In this document: positions 1 through 8,693 of the stretch, one piece after another
Layout: every line of letters begins with the position of its first letter
Position numbering within the stretch: the first letter of the stretch is position 1
The notes under the pieces: model-generated
Told to the model about the DNA's origin: nothing
The model's database searches: none
What the model saw: the letters and a program-made list of their open reading frames with translations, nothing else
Assembly: GCF_000420725.1 (NCBI RefSeq)
Contig: NZ_ATVM01000026.1
Coordinates: 1-40,810, forward strand
DNA: 40,810 nt
From: Marinococcus halotolerans DSM 16375
Lineage (GTDB): Bacteria; Bacillota; Bacilli; Bacillales; Marinococcaceae
Reading direction: 5' to 3'
Position numbers and translations under genes: made by a program

Positions 1-203
1 GTTTTCAGCGTGCGCTCGTACGTGCCGTTGCGGGAATTGCCGGAACCAATGCCGGCCGCATCGTACTTCTCGTAATCCAAAAAAGACGTTAATTCGGTTT
101 GAAGCAGCTGATTGACGGCGTGTTCCAAATGAGATCGGAAGATCTCGTTGACATCCTGATGTTGGACTAGAGCGTGAGCAATATCTGTAGTAAAATTATT
201 CAT
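1..203 (-). CDS. IS256-family (mutator-type) transposase, partial
   Basis: Only the N-terminal 67 or so residues of a DDE transposase of the IS256/MULE family are present; the catalytic core lies outside the window. The start is ATG at 203, with GAGG about nine bases upstream. The encoded segment includes LLQTELTSFLDYEKY and GSGNSRNGTYERT, typical of the family N-terminus. The copy at the other window end encodes the same residues. The gene reads outward, away from the window interior. Confidence 0.88.
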   Translation of the reverse strand, partial: MNNFTTDIAHALVQHQDVNEIFRSHLEHAVNQLLQTELTSFLDYEKYDAAGIGSGNSRNGTYERTLK

Positions 204-308
204 AGGGAAGTCCTCTTTTCTGTGAATGTGGTCGGCTAACTTCATTCTACTAGAAAAGGACTTCCTTTTTTCGTGTTCGCTCGTTTACACAAAATATTTT
301 ACGCTCTC
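1..308 (-). mobile_element. IS256-family insertion sequence, left copy, 5' end only
   Basis: This stretch is the exact reverse complement of 40475-40782. It holds the terminal inverted repeat (inner boundary at 308, where identity with the other copy stops) and the first part of a transposase gene. The element runs off the window. Because the same IS end faces inward at both window edges, these are two separate copies in inverted orientation. Confidence 0.9.
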
Positions 309-533
309 ATTTTTTCTCATAGGATATCCTTATTACTGTAAACGTTGCTCAATCTTCTCTTTATTATTTAGATGAAAAATTTCTTAACCTGGAGTGGTCC
401 CAGACACTGAAACGATAATTCAACAATAAGTAGCAAAAGAACACGAATGTTCCTTAGAACGTGAATATTACCGGGTTAAAATCTCAAAAACCTAGGTTAC
501 TATTTAAATTGGTATTTTTAGAGAGGACCTGAC
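309..533. other. AT-rich spacer, no gene seen
   Basis: No supported reading frame lies between the inner IS end and the small coiled-coil gene at 534. A short stretch around 395-450 might be a decayed coding remnant, but nothing could be matched to a family. Confidence 0.4.
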
Positions 534-752
534 ATGAATAAAGAAATGAATGAGCATTGCGACCGCCTCTTGCAAATGATCGATAAAATTAAGAACAAGC
601 TAGACAAGATGGACGACGATCTTCAACAGTTAGAACAAACATTTACGGATGGCTTTGATCGATTAGATCGGTCGATCGACAGCTGTGAGCATGGAGTAAA
701 CCACATGAAATATTATATGAATAAAGCAGAATCACGGAGAAACCGGTGGTGA
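534..752 (+). CDS. small coiled-coil protein, unknown function
   Basis: A 72-residue soluble, highly charged protein. Residues about 5-50 show heptad-like spacing of Leu, Ile and Met (DRLLQMIDKIKNKLDKMDDD onward), so a parallel coiled coil is likely. There is no signal peptide or membrane helix. The ATG has GAGAGG about seven bases upstream. It stands alone beside an IS end and a dif-like site, and no family is recognised. The coiled-coil pattern recalls small XhlA-like or plasmid-encoded accessory proteins, but that is only a resemblance. Confidence 0.6.
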   Translation: MNKEMNEHCDRLLQMIDKIKNKLDKMDDDLQQLEQTFTDGFDRLDRSIDSCEHGVNHMKYYMNKAESRRNRW

Positions 753-811
753 TTTCCGTTTTCTGTCTCAAAACACGAAGACTACTTATTATATTGAGAC
801 ACCAACTATAA

Positions 812-839
812 ACTTCCGATAATATATCTTATGTTAACT
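812..839 (+). other. dif-like XerC/XerD recombination site
   Basis: The 28-bp site reads left arm ACTTCCGATAA, centre TATATC, right arm TTATGTTAACT. This is the 11+6+11 architecture of dif. By my alignment it matches the published Firmicute dif consensus at 26 of 28 positions. Such a site resolves dimers of a chromosome or plasmid through the host Xer (CodV/RipX-type) recombinases. It sits in non-coding DNA. Whether it is a chromosomal dif or a plasmid-borne copy cannot be told here. Confidence 0.75.
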
Positions 840-1122
840 AATTTTCAAAGAAAATCAAGGAGCCAATATCTGACTTCCTTCCCTTTAATCGGATCGCTTA
901 TAATACCTATTCTATTCAACGATAAAGTCAAATAGCATGACGAAAAACATGGCGGTGGTACCGGAAACGATCATGACCATCTCGTGGATTTTCTGGTTCC
1001 AAGTTCACATCAAAAACTCATTATGACTAACAATGCTATCAACAAGATACCACTATTCAACTGCTCATACGTGCCATTACTTCATATAAGGTTCCCTTGA
1101 CTTATATTCGTTAAATTCATGA

Positions 1123-1168
1123 TTAATTATGTTTACTGAAACATTTAAGTTTCAGTAAACATAATTAA
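1123..1168. repeat. perfect 20-bp inverted repeat downstream of the RHH gene
   Basis: Arms 1123-1142 and 1149-1168 are perfect reverse complements around a 6-base spacer (ATTTAA). The right arm reads GTTTCAGTAAACATAATTAA. The stem is AT-rich and has no following T-run, so it is a poor intrinsic terminator. It shares GTAAAC(A/G)TAATTA with the palindrome at 1925-1976, on the other side of the same gene. A binding or partition site for the RHH protein is the favoured reading. Confidence 0.7.
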
Positions 1169-1195
1169 AGTATTCAAAAAACAATTAACCTGTAC

Positions 1196-1666
1196 TTACT
1201 TATAACGATTTTCTAAATATCCCACGATGTTTGCAATCATATTTAAATTTGTCGTTCTATACTTAAAAGCAAGTTTCTTTAATGTTTTTTTATCATCAGG
1301 ATTAATTCGTATCGTAGGCGAATATTGGAGGTTGGAAACTTTCTCTTGTAAATCGAAATTTTCTTTTGTAGCCATATGTTGCACACCTATTTCCATTAGA
1401 TGAACCATCGTGGTTTCATTCATAATTGCCATTTCTTTAAGGCGTTCTTTGTCTTCTGGTGAACAATGAACAGATACGTATTTCGACCTACTCCCTTTTA
1501 AAGGAGTAATATCTTTAGCTCCTTCCCGAGAGGGCTTCACTTCAATATCACGTAATTTAGCATCTTCTTTGGCTGCATGAGCTTCTTTTTTTTGAAATTC
1601 ATCTGAAGATGAATTTCTCTTTGGCGTGTTATCGTGAATTTCTTTATTATTTAAATTATTGTTCAT
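1196..1666 (-). CDS. tandem ribbon-helix-helix-like DNA-binding protein, possible plasmid partition or copy-control regulator
   Basis: A 156-residue protein. Residues 1-60 are a polar, charged, probably disordered tail. Two similar modules follow, at about 62-97 (YVSVHCSPEDKERLKEMA then a second helix) and about 115-155 (SPTIRINPDDKKTLKKLA then a second helix). Each has the beta-strand, helix, helix pattern of CopG/Arc/MetJ-type ribbon-helix-helix folds, so one chain could supply both halves of a DNA-binding unit. AGG-rich sequence precedes the ATG. Large palindromes flank the gene (1123-1168 and 1925-1976), and GTTTACG also occurs just upstream at about 1703. This suggests binding to these sites for autoregulation, partition or copy control. 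The fold call is by pattern only, and no specific family was recognised. Confidence 0.6.
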   Translation of the reverse strand: MNNNLNNKEIHDNTPKRNSSSDEFQKKEAHAAKEDAKLRDIEVKPSREGAKDITPLKGSRSKYVSVHCSPEDKERLKEMAIMNETTMVHLMEIGVQHMATKENFDLQEKVSNLQYSPTIRINPDDKKTLKKLAFKYRTTNLNMIANIVGYLENRYK

Positions 1667-2168
1667 GTTTGTTTTCCTACCTTTTATTAGAGATTTTTCA
1701 CATGTTTACGTTCATATATTGAGCTAGTAGTAAAGTGGTTCTGGAAGTTATTACTCGTAAGGAAATGTATCCTTTAACTTTAACACTTAGATTCTAATGA
1801 TACAATGTTTCAAAGTTATATAATAGAAAAAGTAACATTAATAAAAATCTAAGGAAAGCCCAACTTTCTTTGTGCTTTATTTTATCATGCACACCTAGTG
1901 TATAGTTGGTTAAAAATACAAATATGAATAAACTAAATAATTACGTTTATGTAAACGTAATTATTTAGTTTATTCAATAAGAGAACTTTGAAAACCTTTC
2001 ATAATATTCGCCAAACTTCTGATACGTACTAAAAAGCTTCAGCAGGGTTTTGAAAGAAGTACTAATGGTTTTTGACCTATGTATCAACCGTCTTATAAAA
2101 GTCTACTTTTTACAACGCTAAAGATTTTCATTTTTATTCAAACGATAACAAGATGGTAGGATTATCGA
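1667..2168. other. AT-rich intergenic region carrying the second palindrome
   Basis: No supported gene. It contains the upstream region of the RHH gene (including a GTTTACGTTCAT stretch near 1703-1714) and the 25-bp palindrome listed separately. The rest is AT-rich, with no recognisable remnants. Confidence 0.5.
1925..1976. repeat. perfect 25-bp inverted repeat upstream of the RHH gene
   Basis: Arms 1925-1949 and 1952-1976 are perfect reverse complements separated by only TG. The inner part is ATTACGTTTATGTAAACG. With so short a spacer it could extrude as a cruciform or bind a dimeric protein. It shares GTAAAC(A/G)TAATTA with the palindrome at 1123-1168. Part of it (TTATGTAAACG) also resembles a XerD arm of dif. 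Confidence 0.75.
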
Positions 2169-2184
2169 TATATTGTACAATATA
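2169..2184. promoter_or_regulatory. yefM-yoeB autoregulatory operator
   Basis: A perfect 16-bp palindrome, TATATTGTACAATATA, lies 18 bases before the antitoxin ATG. Its centre is TGTACA, the hexamer core known from yefM-yoeB operators in other bacteria, where the antitoxin and the toxin-antitoxin complex repress their own promoter. Confidence 0.7.
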
Positions 2185-2202
2185 AAAAAGGAGCTGATAG
2201 CG

Positions 2203-2451
2203 ATGACTGTCATGAATTACTCCAATGCGCGAAAGAACTTTAAGGGACTGATAGATAAAGTCAACGACGACCAGGAAGCCGTCACCATCACGACCAAAGA
2301 ACGAAACGCTGTCCTTATCTCGGAAGACGAATACAATCAATATCTCGAAACCATCTATCTGTTAAACAACCCGAGCAATTCCAAGCATCTATCGGAATCC
2401 ATCCATCAATTAAACCAGGAAGAAACCACGACCGTTGATATCGATGAGTAA
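2203..2451 (+). CDS. yefM: YefM/Phd-family type II antitoxin
   Basis: An 82-residue antitoxin. The N-terminal Phd/YefM fold is clear: NYSNARKNFKGLIDKVNDD, then VTITTKERNAVLISEDEYN, followed by an acidic C-terminal tail that would wrap the toxin. The ATG at 2203 is chosen over an upstream TTG (2173) because AAGGAG lies nine bases before it and the operator palindrome covers the TTG. Its stop overlaps the toxin start region (GATGAGTAA), as usual for coupled translation. It binds and neutralises YoeB and represses its own operon. The partner toxin gene is frameshifted in this sequence, so the antitoxin may be an orphan here. Confidence 0.88.
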   Translation: MTVMNYSNARKNFKGLIDKVNDDQEAVTITTKERNAVLISEDEYNQYLETIYLLNNPSNSKHLSESIHQLNQEETTTVDIDE

Positions 2452-2709
2452 GTTGAACGTCTTATTCACTCACAATGCGTTTCAGGATTATCAGTATTGG
2501 CAAACCAAGGAAAAAAATGCTCAAACGCATTAATCAATTGATGAAAAGCATTGAACGAGACGGGGCGTTAGATGGCATGGGGAAACCAGAGAAATTAAAA
2601 GGCCATTTAGCTGGTTTTTACATTCAGTCGCATCGATATCGAACATCGATTAGTGTATACCGTTGATGACCAGCAAATTAGCATTATTGCCTGCCGATGT
2701 CTTTGTTAG
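2446..2709 (+). pseudogene. yoeB: YoeB-family mRNA interferase toxin, interrupted by two compensating frameshifts
   Basis: The reading starts in frame at ATG 2446 (MSKLNVLFTHNAFQDYQYWQ) and continues one frame back from about 2511 (MLKRINQLMKSIERDGALDG, then GKPEKLKGHLAGF). It returns to the first frame near 2619, as SRIDIEHRLVYTVDDQQIS up to the tag at 2707. All YoeB landmarks are present: the GKPE.LK..L.G motif, the EHRLVY catalytic segment and a C-terminal aromatic-type tail position. The intact length would be about 87 residues, the family size. The two shifts lie at an A7 run (2511-2517, one A short) and a T5 run (2615-2619, probably one T long). They are therefore either real inactivating indels or read errors in homopolymers. 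If intact, the product is a ribosome-dependent endoribonuclease. Confidence 0.8.
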
Positions 2710-2763
2710 ATGAATGTTGTCGAGAAATATCCTTCAAAAATGTTTTTGAATGAGGTGCTTTTT

Positions 2764-3378
2764 ATGATTCAAACGATTGGAACAGCAATCACTTTATATG
2801 TGGCCACAGCCGTGGATTTGTTAGTTATTTTATTAATTTTCTTTGCAAGAACGAATACCAAAAGGCAATATCGTGATATATACATAGGACAGTATTTAGG
2901 CTCTCTAACATTAATTGGTATCAGTCTGGTTTTAGCTTATGTTTTAAGCTTTGTGCCAGAACAATGGATGCTGGGGCTGTTGGGTTTAATACCTATTTAC
3001 TTAGGTCTTAAAGTCGCTATTACTGGCGATGATGATGAAGAGCAAGTGGAAAGGCAACTAGATCAAAGAGGATTAAGTAAATTAGCAAGAACCGTAACAC
3101 TAATTACTATAGCTAGTTGTGGTGCTGATAATATAGGATTGTTTGTACCTTATTTTGTAACATTGAATATTGCAGAATTAGTAGTAACGTTACTTGTGTT
3201 TGTGCTTCTAATTTTTGTTTTAGTATTTACAGCTCAGAAGCTATCGAATATTCCTGGAGTTGGAGAAATTGTAGAAAGATTTAGTAGGTGGATCATGAGC
3301 ATTGTATACATTGGTTTAGGTGTATTCATTGTTTACGAAAATCAAACCATACAAACATTAATATCTTTCTTAAATTAA
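2764..3378 (+). CDS. cadD: CadD-family cadmium resistance transporter
   Basis: A 204-residue integral membrane protein of the CadD family, which exports Cd2+ and confers cadmium resistance on Gram-positive plasmids. The ATG at 2764 is preferred because GAGGTG lies six bases upstream and the family begins at MIQTIGTAITLYVATAVDLL. Five or six hydrophobic helices are visible. An acidic loop, GDDDEEQVERQLDQ, lies near the middle, and the ASCGADNIGLFVPYF segment typical of the family follows. No cadC-type repressor is seen beside it. It follows directly on the broken yoeB, with only about 50 bases between. Confidence 0.85.
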   Translation: MIQTIGTAITLYVATAVDLLVILLIFFARTNTKRQYRDIYIGQYLGSLTLIGISLVLAYVLSFVPEQWMLGLLGLIPIYLGLKVAITGDDDEEQVERQLDQRGLSKLARTVTLITIASCGADNIGLFVPYFVTLNIAELVVTLLVFVLLIFVLVFTAQKLSNIPGVGEIVERFSRWIMSIVYIGLGVFIVYENQTIQTLISFLN

Positions 3379-3419
3379 AGAGACGTGTGCAGATGATAGA
3401 ATACCAGATCGTATCAAAA

Positions 3420-3450
3420 CTCCTTCAATGATACCTAAATGATGAAGGAG
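3420..3450 (+). terminator. weak hairpin after cadD
   Basis: An 8-bp stem, CTCCTTCA (3420-3427) with TGAAGGAG (3443-3450), has a 15-base loop and is followed by a T-rich stretch (ATGTTTCTTTCTT). It probably ends cadD transcription. Confidence 0.45.
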
Positions 3451-4064
3451 ATGTTTCTTTCTTCACTTTATTAAGAAAAAATACAGTAAATGAAATTTTT
3501 TATTGACCAAAAGAACAACCAACCAGACTACCACAAACCCTTTTACTCTATGCTCGAAAACATCTAATTAGTGTTACAAATAACTACTCAAGAAAAGAGA
3601 TACATATATTATCCATCACTGAGTAAAGCAGGATCTAATCCATATCCACTTCAGCATAAAACGGACAAACGCCAATTGCTATTTCCAAAGTCAATTGTTC
3701 GCTGAGTATAAAGCTAACCCGATGAGACGGACCTGTTGAAAGAAGCCCTTCCGTTTTTGGTTTTATATTCCTCCATGTATTAAAAACTGACTTAGGGATT
3801 TCAACACGTCATTTATTCGATGCAGCATTGAATGTCCGGTCAAAAGGTACGGTTTCAATTCTATATATACCGCATCGATCGCTACAGCTACTAGCGAGAA
3901 TCAAGCAGTACGAAAGTGAAGACTCCAACGATCAGTAGATACGTACTTCTATGAATAAGCTCAATGAAGATCTTCACACTTTCTCCATATTTTTTTCATA
4001 CAATCATAAATGATTTGCTCAAATTTAAGATATTCGTTACCTAATAGAGAAAGAAGGCCCGCTA
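3451..4064. other. 614-base stretch with no recognisable gene
   Basis: Many stop codons occur in all frames. The composition is coding-like in places (about 3640-3950), so this may be a decayed gene, but no family could be assigned. A possible frame on the minus strand at 3961-4143 overlaps the DUF418 start and is not supported. Confidence 0.4.
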
Positions 4065-5204
4065 GTGACCCCCTCTCACGATAATACTCCAGGGCAGCGT
4101 ATCGACATGCTTGATCAAATACGCGGCGTAGCTTTGCTTGCAATTTTTATTGTCAATATTTCCGGGCTTTCCCGCGTCGTTATGACTGATCCAACATGGC
4201 TCGACACTTCCCTCAAAACCATTATTTCAATTATTTTTGAAGACAGTGCCCGGCCGTTGTTTGCAATGATGTTTGGCCTCAGCCTCGTGCTCATTTACGA
4301 TCGGATGCATGACAAAAGCGGTAATCCCTACCCCACCCTTATCCGGCGGCTCGTCATTCTGTTTTTCGTCGGAGGGCTTCACGGCTACTTTGTCTGGGCC
4401 GGGGACATCCTGCTCATGTACGCCTCAGCGGGGCTCGTGCTGCTCGGTTGTCTCCGGCTTCCTCCCCGGTGGCTGTTGGGATTAGCATGCTTTTTTTGGA
4501 TTGGTTATGCTGTCGGGATTGATCTTTTGAATGGGTACACATCTCTTCAGATGGACCCCGAACAATGGATGAAAGACGCCCTCCCTCCGAATCGAACTTA
4601 TCCAACCGGGGTTGAATATCTGTTCATTGAATGGTCGTCGATGATCAACCATTTCGGCTATTTCTTTTTCGGCATGTACGCTTATCGAAGTAGCTTTTAT
4701 TCAAAAGTACTTAAGAACCGGGGTCGCAAATGGCTATTCACTCTGGGCTGCTTTCTTATCGGCATTCTAGGAAAAACGGGGAGCTATATCAAAATCGACA
4801 GCCCTATCCTTTATCATTTGGACGATCTTTACGCCTTTCTGGTGAGTATGAGTATCGCCCAGGCACTGCTTCTGATTGGTACAAGCCATCAAAGAGCTTC
4901 CACTGGGCTTTCGATGTTTACTGCTGTCGGGAAAATGACTTTCACTCATTACCTCCTGCAGTCGCTTATTTTTGTGAGCCTGTTCCGCCCAAGCGGTCGA
5001 ACATTTTTCAACGGTTTTGGGGTTTTGGACCCACCGAGCTACGTGTACGCTTTAAGTATTGGTGTGCTGGTGTTTGCTATCCAAGTACTTGTTAGTCCAT
5101 TATGGCTAAAATATTTTTACTACGGGCCATTGGAATGGGTTTGGCGAATCGGTACTTACATGAAATGGGTGCCTATGGTTCGCAGAAATGACCATCGTTA
5201 TTAA
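4065..5204 (+). CDS. DUF418-family (YeiB/YxaH-like) membrane protein
   Basis: A 379-residue polytopic membrane protein with about nine to ten hydrophobic helices. The N-terminus has the family hallmark RIDMLDQIRGVALLAIFIVN, related to the acyltransferase-3/heparan acetyltransferase-like N-terminal region. It continues with ARPLFAMMFGLSLVLIYDR and RRLVILFFVGGLHGYFVWAGDILLMYA. The C-terminal DUF418 domain carries GKMTFTHYLLQS and the YGPLEWVWR ending. The start is taken as GTG 4065, with GAAGG about eight bases upstream; ATG 4107 is a shorter alternative. The family's function is not established. It stands alone, converging on copB across a strong terminator. Confidence 0.85.
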   Translation: MTPSHDNTPGQRIDMLDQIRGVALLAIFIVNISGLSRVVMTDPTWLDTSLKTIISIIFEDSARPLFAMMFGLSLVLIYDRMHDKSGNPYPTLIRRLVILFFVGGLHGYFVWAGDILLMYASAGLVLLGCLRLPPRWLLGLACFFWIGYAVGIDLLNGYTSLQMDPEQWMKDALPPNRTYPTGVEYLFIEWSSMINHFGYFFFGMYAYRSSFYSKVLKNRGRKWLFTLGCFLIGILGKTGSYIKIDSPILYHLDDLYAFLVSMSIAQALLLIGTSHQRASTGLSMFTAVGKMTFTHYLLQSLIFVSLFRPSGRTFFNGFGVLDPPSYVYALSIGVLVFAIQVLVSPLWLKYFYYGPLEWVWRIGTYMKWVPMVRRNDHRY

Positions 5205-5278
5205 AGGAACATTTCTACCATTTATGAAACGGGGGCTCCTTTTGAAAAAAAGTACCCTATAATAACATGACAGGCATC

Positions 5279-5319
5279 AAACAAGCTGCTTCCCAGGATA
5301 TCAGGAAAGCAGCTTGTTT
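5279..5319. terminator. bidirectional terminator between DUF418 gene and copB
   Basis: A 13-bp perfect stem, AAACAAGCTGCTT (5279-5291) with AAGCAGCTTGTTT (5307-5319), has a 15-base loop and a T-rich flank (CCTTGTTTTTTATTTT) on the plus side. It lies between two converging genes and can serve both. Confidence 0.8.
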
Positions 5320-5339
5320 CATTACCTTGTTTTTTATTT

Positions 5340-7373
5340 TCACCTAAGCAGTTGAGCGTTAATAGCAACAATAACTGTACTGGCACTCATCAATACTGCC
5401 CCGACAGCTGGGCTGAGGAGAATACCCAAAGGTGCCAATACCCCAGCGGCTAAAGGAATGGCGACAATGTTATACCCTGCTGCCCACCACAGGTTTTGGA
5501 TCATTTTCCGGTATGTCTTCCGGGATAAATCAATCACGGAGAGAACATCTAATGGATTGCTTTGCACCAACACGACGTCCGCCGTTTCCATTGCCACATC
5601 CGTCCCGCTTCCAATCGCGATTCCTACATCCGCCGTGGCGAGGGCCGGAGCATCATTGATGCCGTCGCCCGTCATGGCGACCTTTCGACCGGACTGCTGG
5701 ACCTTTTTCACTTGGTCCGCTTTGTGATCTGGGAGCACTTCGGCATACACTTCTTCAATCCCAAGCTGGTTGGCTACCCAATCGGCGACACGTTGATGAT
5801 CTCCGGTCAACATGATCGGTTCGATGTTTTGTTGCTTCAGTCTTTCTACTGCTTCCTTCGCTGAGTCGCGCACCATATCTGCGAGAGCAATCATGCCGGC
5901 GTAACCACCGTCAATCAGAACAAACACGACGGTTTTTCCTCCCGTCGAATACTGATCAAAGACCGCTGTGTCATAATCCATACGTTCCTGATTCATGTAA
6001 CCGGGACTGACCACTTGGACCTGTTTCCCTTCGACCGTACCGCTCAGCCCTTTTCCTGTCATCGTTTCAAAATGTTGCACAGTCGGCGGGCGTTCCTGCT
6101 GCTCTTCCATCTTTCTCATAATGCCTCGAGCCAATGGATGTTCCGATTGTTGTTCCACCCCGGCCGCGTACCGCAAGACGTCCTGCTTGTCATAGGCTCC
6201 GTCTGCTTCAATATCGGTAACCCCAAAATTTCCTTCTGTCAGAGTACCGGTCTTATCAAAAATAACCGCTTCAATATTGCGGGCACTTTCAAATGGCGGT
6301 CGGTTGCGAATTAACAGTCCTTTCTTGGCGGAAATGGCGGTCGAAACGGACACCACTAGCGGAGCCGCCAGCCCGAGCGCGTGTGGACAAGTAATAACCA
6401 TAACGGTGACCGCCCGTTGAACCGCCATATCAATAGCATTGCCCAAAGCTATCCAAATGATGAAGGTGCCAATACCAGCCGCTAAGGCCAAGTAAAATAG
6501 CCATTTGGCCGCACGATTGGCTAAATCCTGCGCCCGGGACTTCGATTCTTGCGCTTCCTGAACCAAAGTGACGACTTGAGATAAATATGTCTCATCCCCC
6601 GTCTTGGACACCCGGATCGTTAAACTGCCATCCTGGTTGACCGCCCCACCAATCACTTCTTCATCCACTTTTTTTTCTACCGGCACCGATTCTCCGGTCA
6701 GCATGGATTCATCAACCGACGACGATCCATCGATAATAATTCCATCCACGGGCACCTTTTCTCCTGGCTTAATGAGCACCTGATCGTCTTTCTGCACCTG
6801 ATCGACCGGCACGTCTTCGGTGCTGCCGTCGCTGTTTAATCGATGGGCTTCATTGGGCATCAGTTTAATCAGTTCTTTCAACGCATTCGAGGCGCCCATG
6901 ATCGAACGCATTTCAATCCAATGGCCCAACAGCATGACGTCAATTAATGTGGCTAGTTCCCAGAAAAAATTTCTGCCGGACCAGCCGAACACGACCATAG
7001 TGCTGTAGCCATACGCGACCACAATCGCTAGGCCGATCAGCGTCATCATGCCCGGGTTCTTCTGCTTGATTTCATCAATGGCCCCTGTTAAAAATGGCCA
7101 ACCGCCGTAGAAAAAGACCATGGTCGCTAATCCGAAGAGGACCCACGAATCATAGGTGAATCCCCAGTCTAATCCAAGAAATTGTTGAATCGCGCTCGTT
7201 AACAGCAAAATAGGAATGGTAAGGATAACGGAAACGATGAACCGGCGCTTAAAGTCTTGAATCATCATTTCATGGTGATCGTGATGATCGTGTCCTTGAT
7301 GATCATGATCGTCATTTGAAGTATCATGATGCTCCTCGTGGTGTTGATGCTTCTGATCGTTGTGATTTGCCAC
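5340..7373 (-). CDS. copB: CopB-type copper-exporting P-type ATPase
   Basis: About 677 residues. It pumps copper (or silver) out of the cell using ATP. The N-terminus is rich in His and Asp (residues 1-36) and has no CxxC metal-binding domain, as in the CopB subclass. Visible landmarks in order are TGES (actuator), a CPH ion site in [13 protein letters not shown] (the CopB signature, rather than CPC), DKTGTLT with the phosphorylated Asp near residue 373, SEHPLA, MLTGDH and [11 protein letters not shown]. About eight membrane helices are present. GTG 7373 is chosen because AGAAGG lies six bases before it and the product starts MANHNDQKH like its relatives. A TTG at 7406 would add 11 residues. 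It is the export component of the copper island, and no CsoR, CopY or CopZ gene accompanies it. Confidence 0.92.
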   Translation of the reverse strand: MANHNDQKHQHHEEHHDTSNDDHDHQGHDHHDHHEMMIQDFKRRFIVSVILTIPILLLTSAIQQFLGLDWGFTYDSWVLFGLATMVFFYGGWPFLTGAIDEIKQKNPGMMTLIGLAIVVAYGYSTMVVFGWSGRNFFWELATLIDVMLLGHWIEMRSIMGASNALKELIKLMPNEAHRLNSDGSTEDVPVDQVQKDDQVLIKPGEKVPVDGIIIDGSSSVDESMLTGESVPVEKKVDEEVIGGAVNQDGSLTIRVSKTGDETYLSQVVTLVQEAQESKSRAQDLANRAAKWLFYLALAAGIGTFIIWIALGNAIDMAVQRAVTVMVITCPHALGLAAPLVVSVSTAISAKKGLLIRNRPPFESARNIEAVIFDKTGTLTEGNFGVTDIEADGAYDKQDVLRYAAGVEQQSEHPLARGIMRKMEEQQERPPTVQHFETMTGKGLSGTVEGKQVQVVSPGYMNQERMDYDTAVFDQYSTGGKTVVFVLIDGGYAGMIALADMVRDSAKEAVERLKQQNIEPIMLTGDHQRVADWVANQLGIEEVYAEVLPDHKADQVKKVQQSGRKVAMTGDGINDAPALATADVGIAIGSGTDVAMETADVVLVQSNPLDVLSVIDLSRKTYRKMIQNLWWAAGYNIVAIPLAAGVLAPLGILLSPAVGAVLMSASTVIVAINAQLLR

Positions 7374-7862
7374 ATTATCCCTTCTTTCTAGTATATCGAT
7401 TTCCAAATACCCTTCCCCTGTATTTTCATCTATAAACGCATAAACGTTTTAGCCTATCTCATAAGTTTCGATGTCTCTAGAAGATCGTCAATCATTTGGT
7501 GTGAACATTGATTCATGTCTAATCCTAACGTAATCCCTGTGTTTGAACCGTGGCTTCCGCATAATGGATAAGATCATGGGTGAACTTCAGATAGCAGCAG
7601 AGCGCAAATGTTTCATGGGCCCGTCTCCCCACGAAGGATTAAAATCGTTTGAAGGAGTTCTCCAGGCAACCATTTACCGAAGATAAATCCTTATGTTCAA
7701 GAAAATAAGCTCAACCTATACCAGCTGGGCAAAAACCTAACGTTGGGGACTAGCAAGAGTACCCGCCTTCCTTTATCATGCTTGCTGCTTGTCCTAATCT
7801 TTATTATTCGATAATGTGCTATTCTAATCAGTCCCCACCACCTTAAAAACAAAGTCTTTGCC
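7374..7862. other. 489-base gap between lgt and copB, no gene seen
   Basis: It must contain the copB promoter. No copy of the 16-base CTTCA direct-repeat box found elsewhere in the island was seen here. Two ATAAACG repeats occur near 7432-7448. A short decayed frame around 7616-7686 could not be identified. Confidence 0.45.
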
Positions 7863-8693
7863 CTAAATGCCGGGACCGTCTTCACTTAAATATCTTGCTT
7901 GGGCAAGCCCGGCCCTTTTTCGATATACAATTAGGCTTACGGCTCCGAGAATCAACAGCACCGAAATCAGCTGCGCCACGCGGATCGTATCAAACAGCAT
8001 TAAGCTGTCGGTCCGCATCCCTTCGATGAAAAAGCGGCCGAAGGAATACCAGATCACATACGTTAAAAACAGTTCCCCGCGGCGGAGATTAACCCGGCGC
8101 AGGCCTAATAGCAAGAAAAATCCCGCGATATTCCAAAGCGATTCGTACAAAAACGTGGGATTGTAGTAAGCTCCCTCAATATACATCTGATTAATAATAA
8201 ATTCCGGCAGCTGCAGTCTCTCTAAAAACGAACGGCTCACTTCGCCGCCGTGGGCTTCCTGGTTAATAAAGTTGCCCCAGCGACCAATTGCCTGCCCCAA
8301 AATCAGGCTCGGTGCAGCAATATCCGCCAGCTTCCAAAAAGAGACTCGCTTGACTTTCGAAAAGACGATGCCCGTAAGTACGGCACCAATCAATCCGCCG
8401 TGTATCGCAAGACCACCTTCCCATACCGCCAGAATACTTCCCAGATTCTGGTCATAGTACCCCCATTCAAAAATGACATAGTACAATCGGGCCCCGATGA
8501 TTGATATTGGGATGGCGAAAATGAGCAGATCCGCAAAAATGTCATCCGGAAGCCCCCGTTTCTTTGCTTCATAAGACGCTAATACATAACCAAGCAAAGC
8601 ACCCAGACCAATGAGAATTCCGTACCAATAAATAGGCACAGATCCAACTTCAAAGGCCACCCGGTCGATCGGTTGCATCGATGAATACATCAT
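7863..8693 (-). CDS. lgt: prolipoprotein diacylglyceryl transferase, probable accessory copy
   Basis: About 276 residues, the usual length. The enzyme transfers diacylglycerol from phosphatidylglycerol to the lipobox cysteine of prelipoproteins at the membrane. About seven helices are visible. The family signature [14 protein letters not shown] carries the essential Arg and Asn, the preceding segment has HGGLIGA, and the later conserved [12 protein letters not shown] and [24 protein letters not shown] segments are intact. ATG 8693 is taken as the start, with AGGAG about 11 bases upstream; a GTG 12 bases earlier overlaps that site. It lies upstream of copB on the same strand. Extra lgt genes are common in Firmicute copper and heavy-metal islands, but no obvious lipoprotein is encoded here. 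Confidence 0.93.
   Translation of the reverse strand: MMYSSMQPIDRVAFEVGSVPIYWYGILIGLGALLGYVLASYEAKKRGLPDDIFADLLIFAIPISIIGARLYYVIFEWGYYDQNLGSILAVWEGGLAIHGGLIGAVLTGIVFSKVKRVSFWKLADIAAPSLILGQAIGRWGNFINQEAHGGEVSRSFLERLQLPEFIINQMYIEGAYYNPTFLYESLWNIAGFFLLLGLRRVNLRRGELFLTYVIWYSFGRFFIEGMRTDSLMLFDTIRVAQLISVLLILGAVSLIVYRKRAGLAQARYLSEDGPGI

Noticed and set aside
1123-1168. Palindrome as an intrinsic terminator of the RHH gene
   Set aside because: The stem is AT-rich and no T-run follows on the minus strand. A protein-binding role fits better because a related palindrome lies upstream.
3961-4143. Minus-strand frame overlapping the DUF418 start
   Set aside because: No ribosome site and no recognisable protein features. 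The overlap with a clear gene makes it unlikely.
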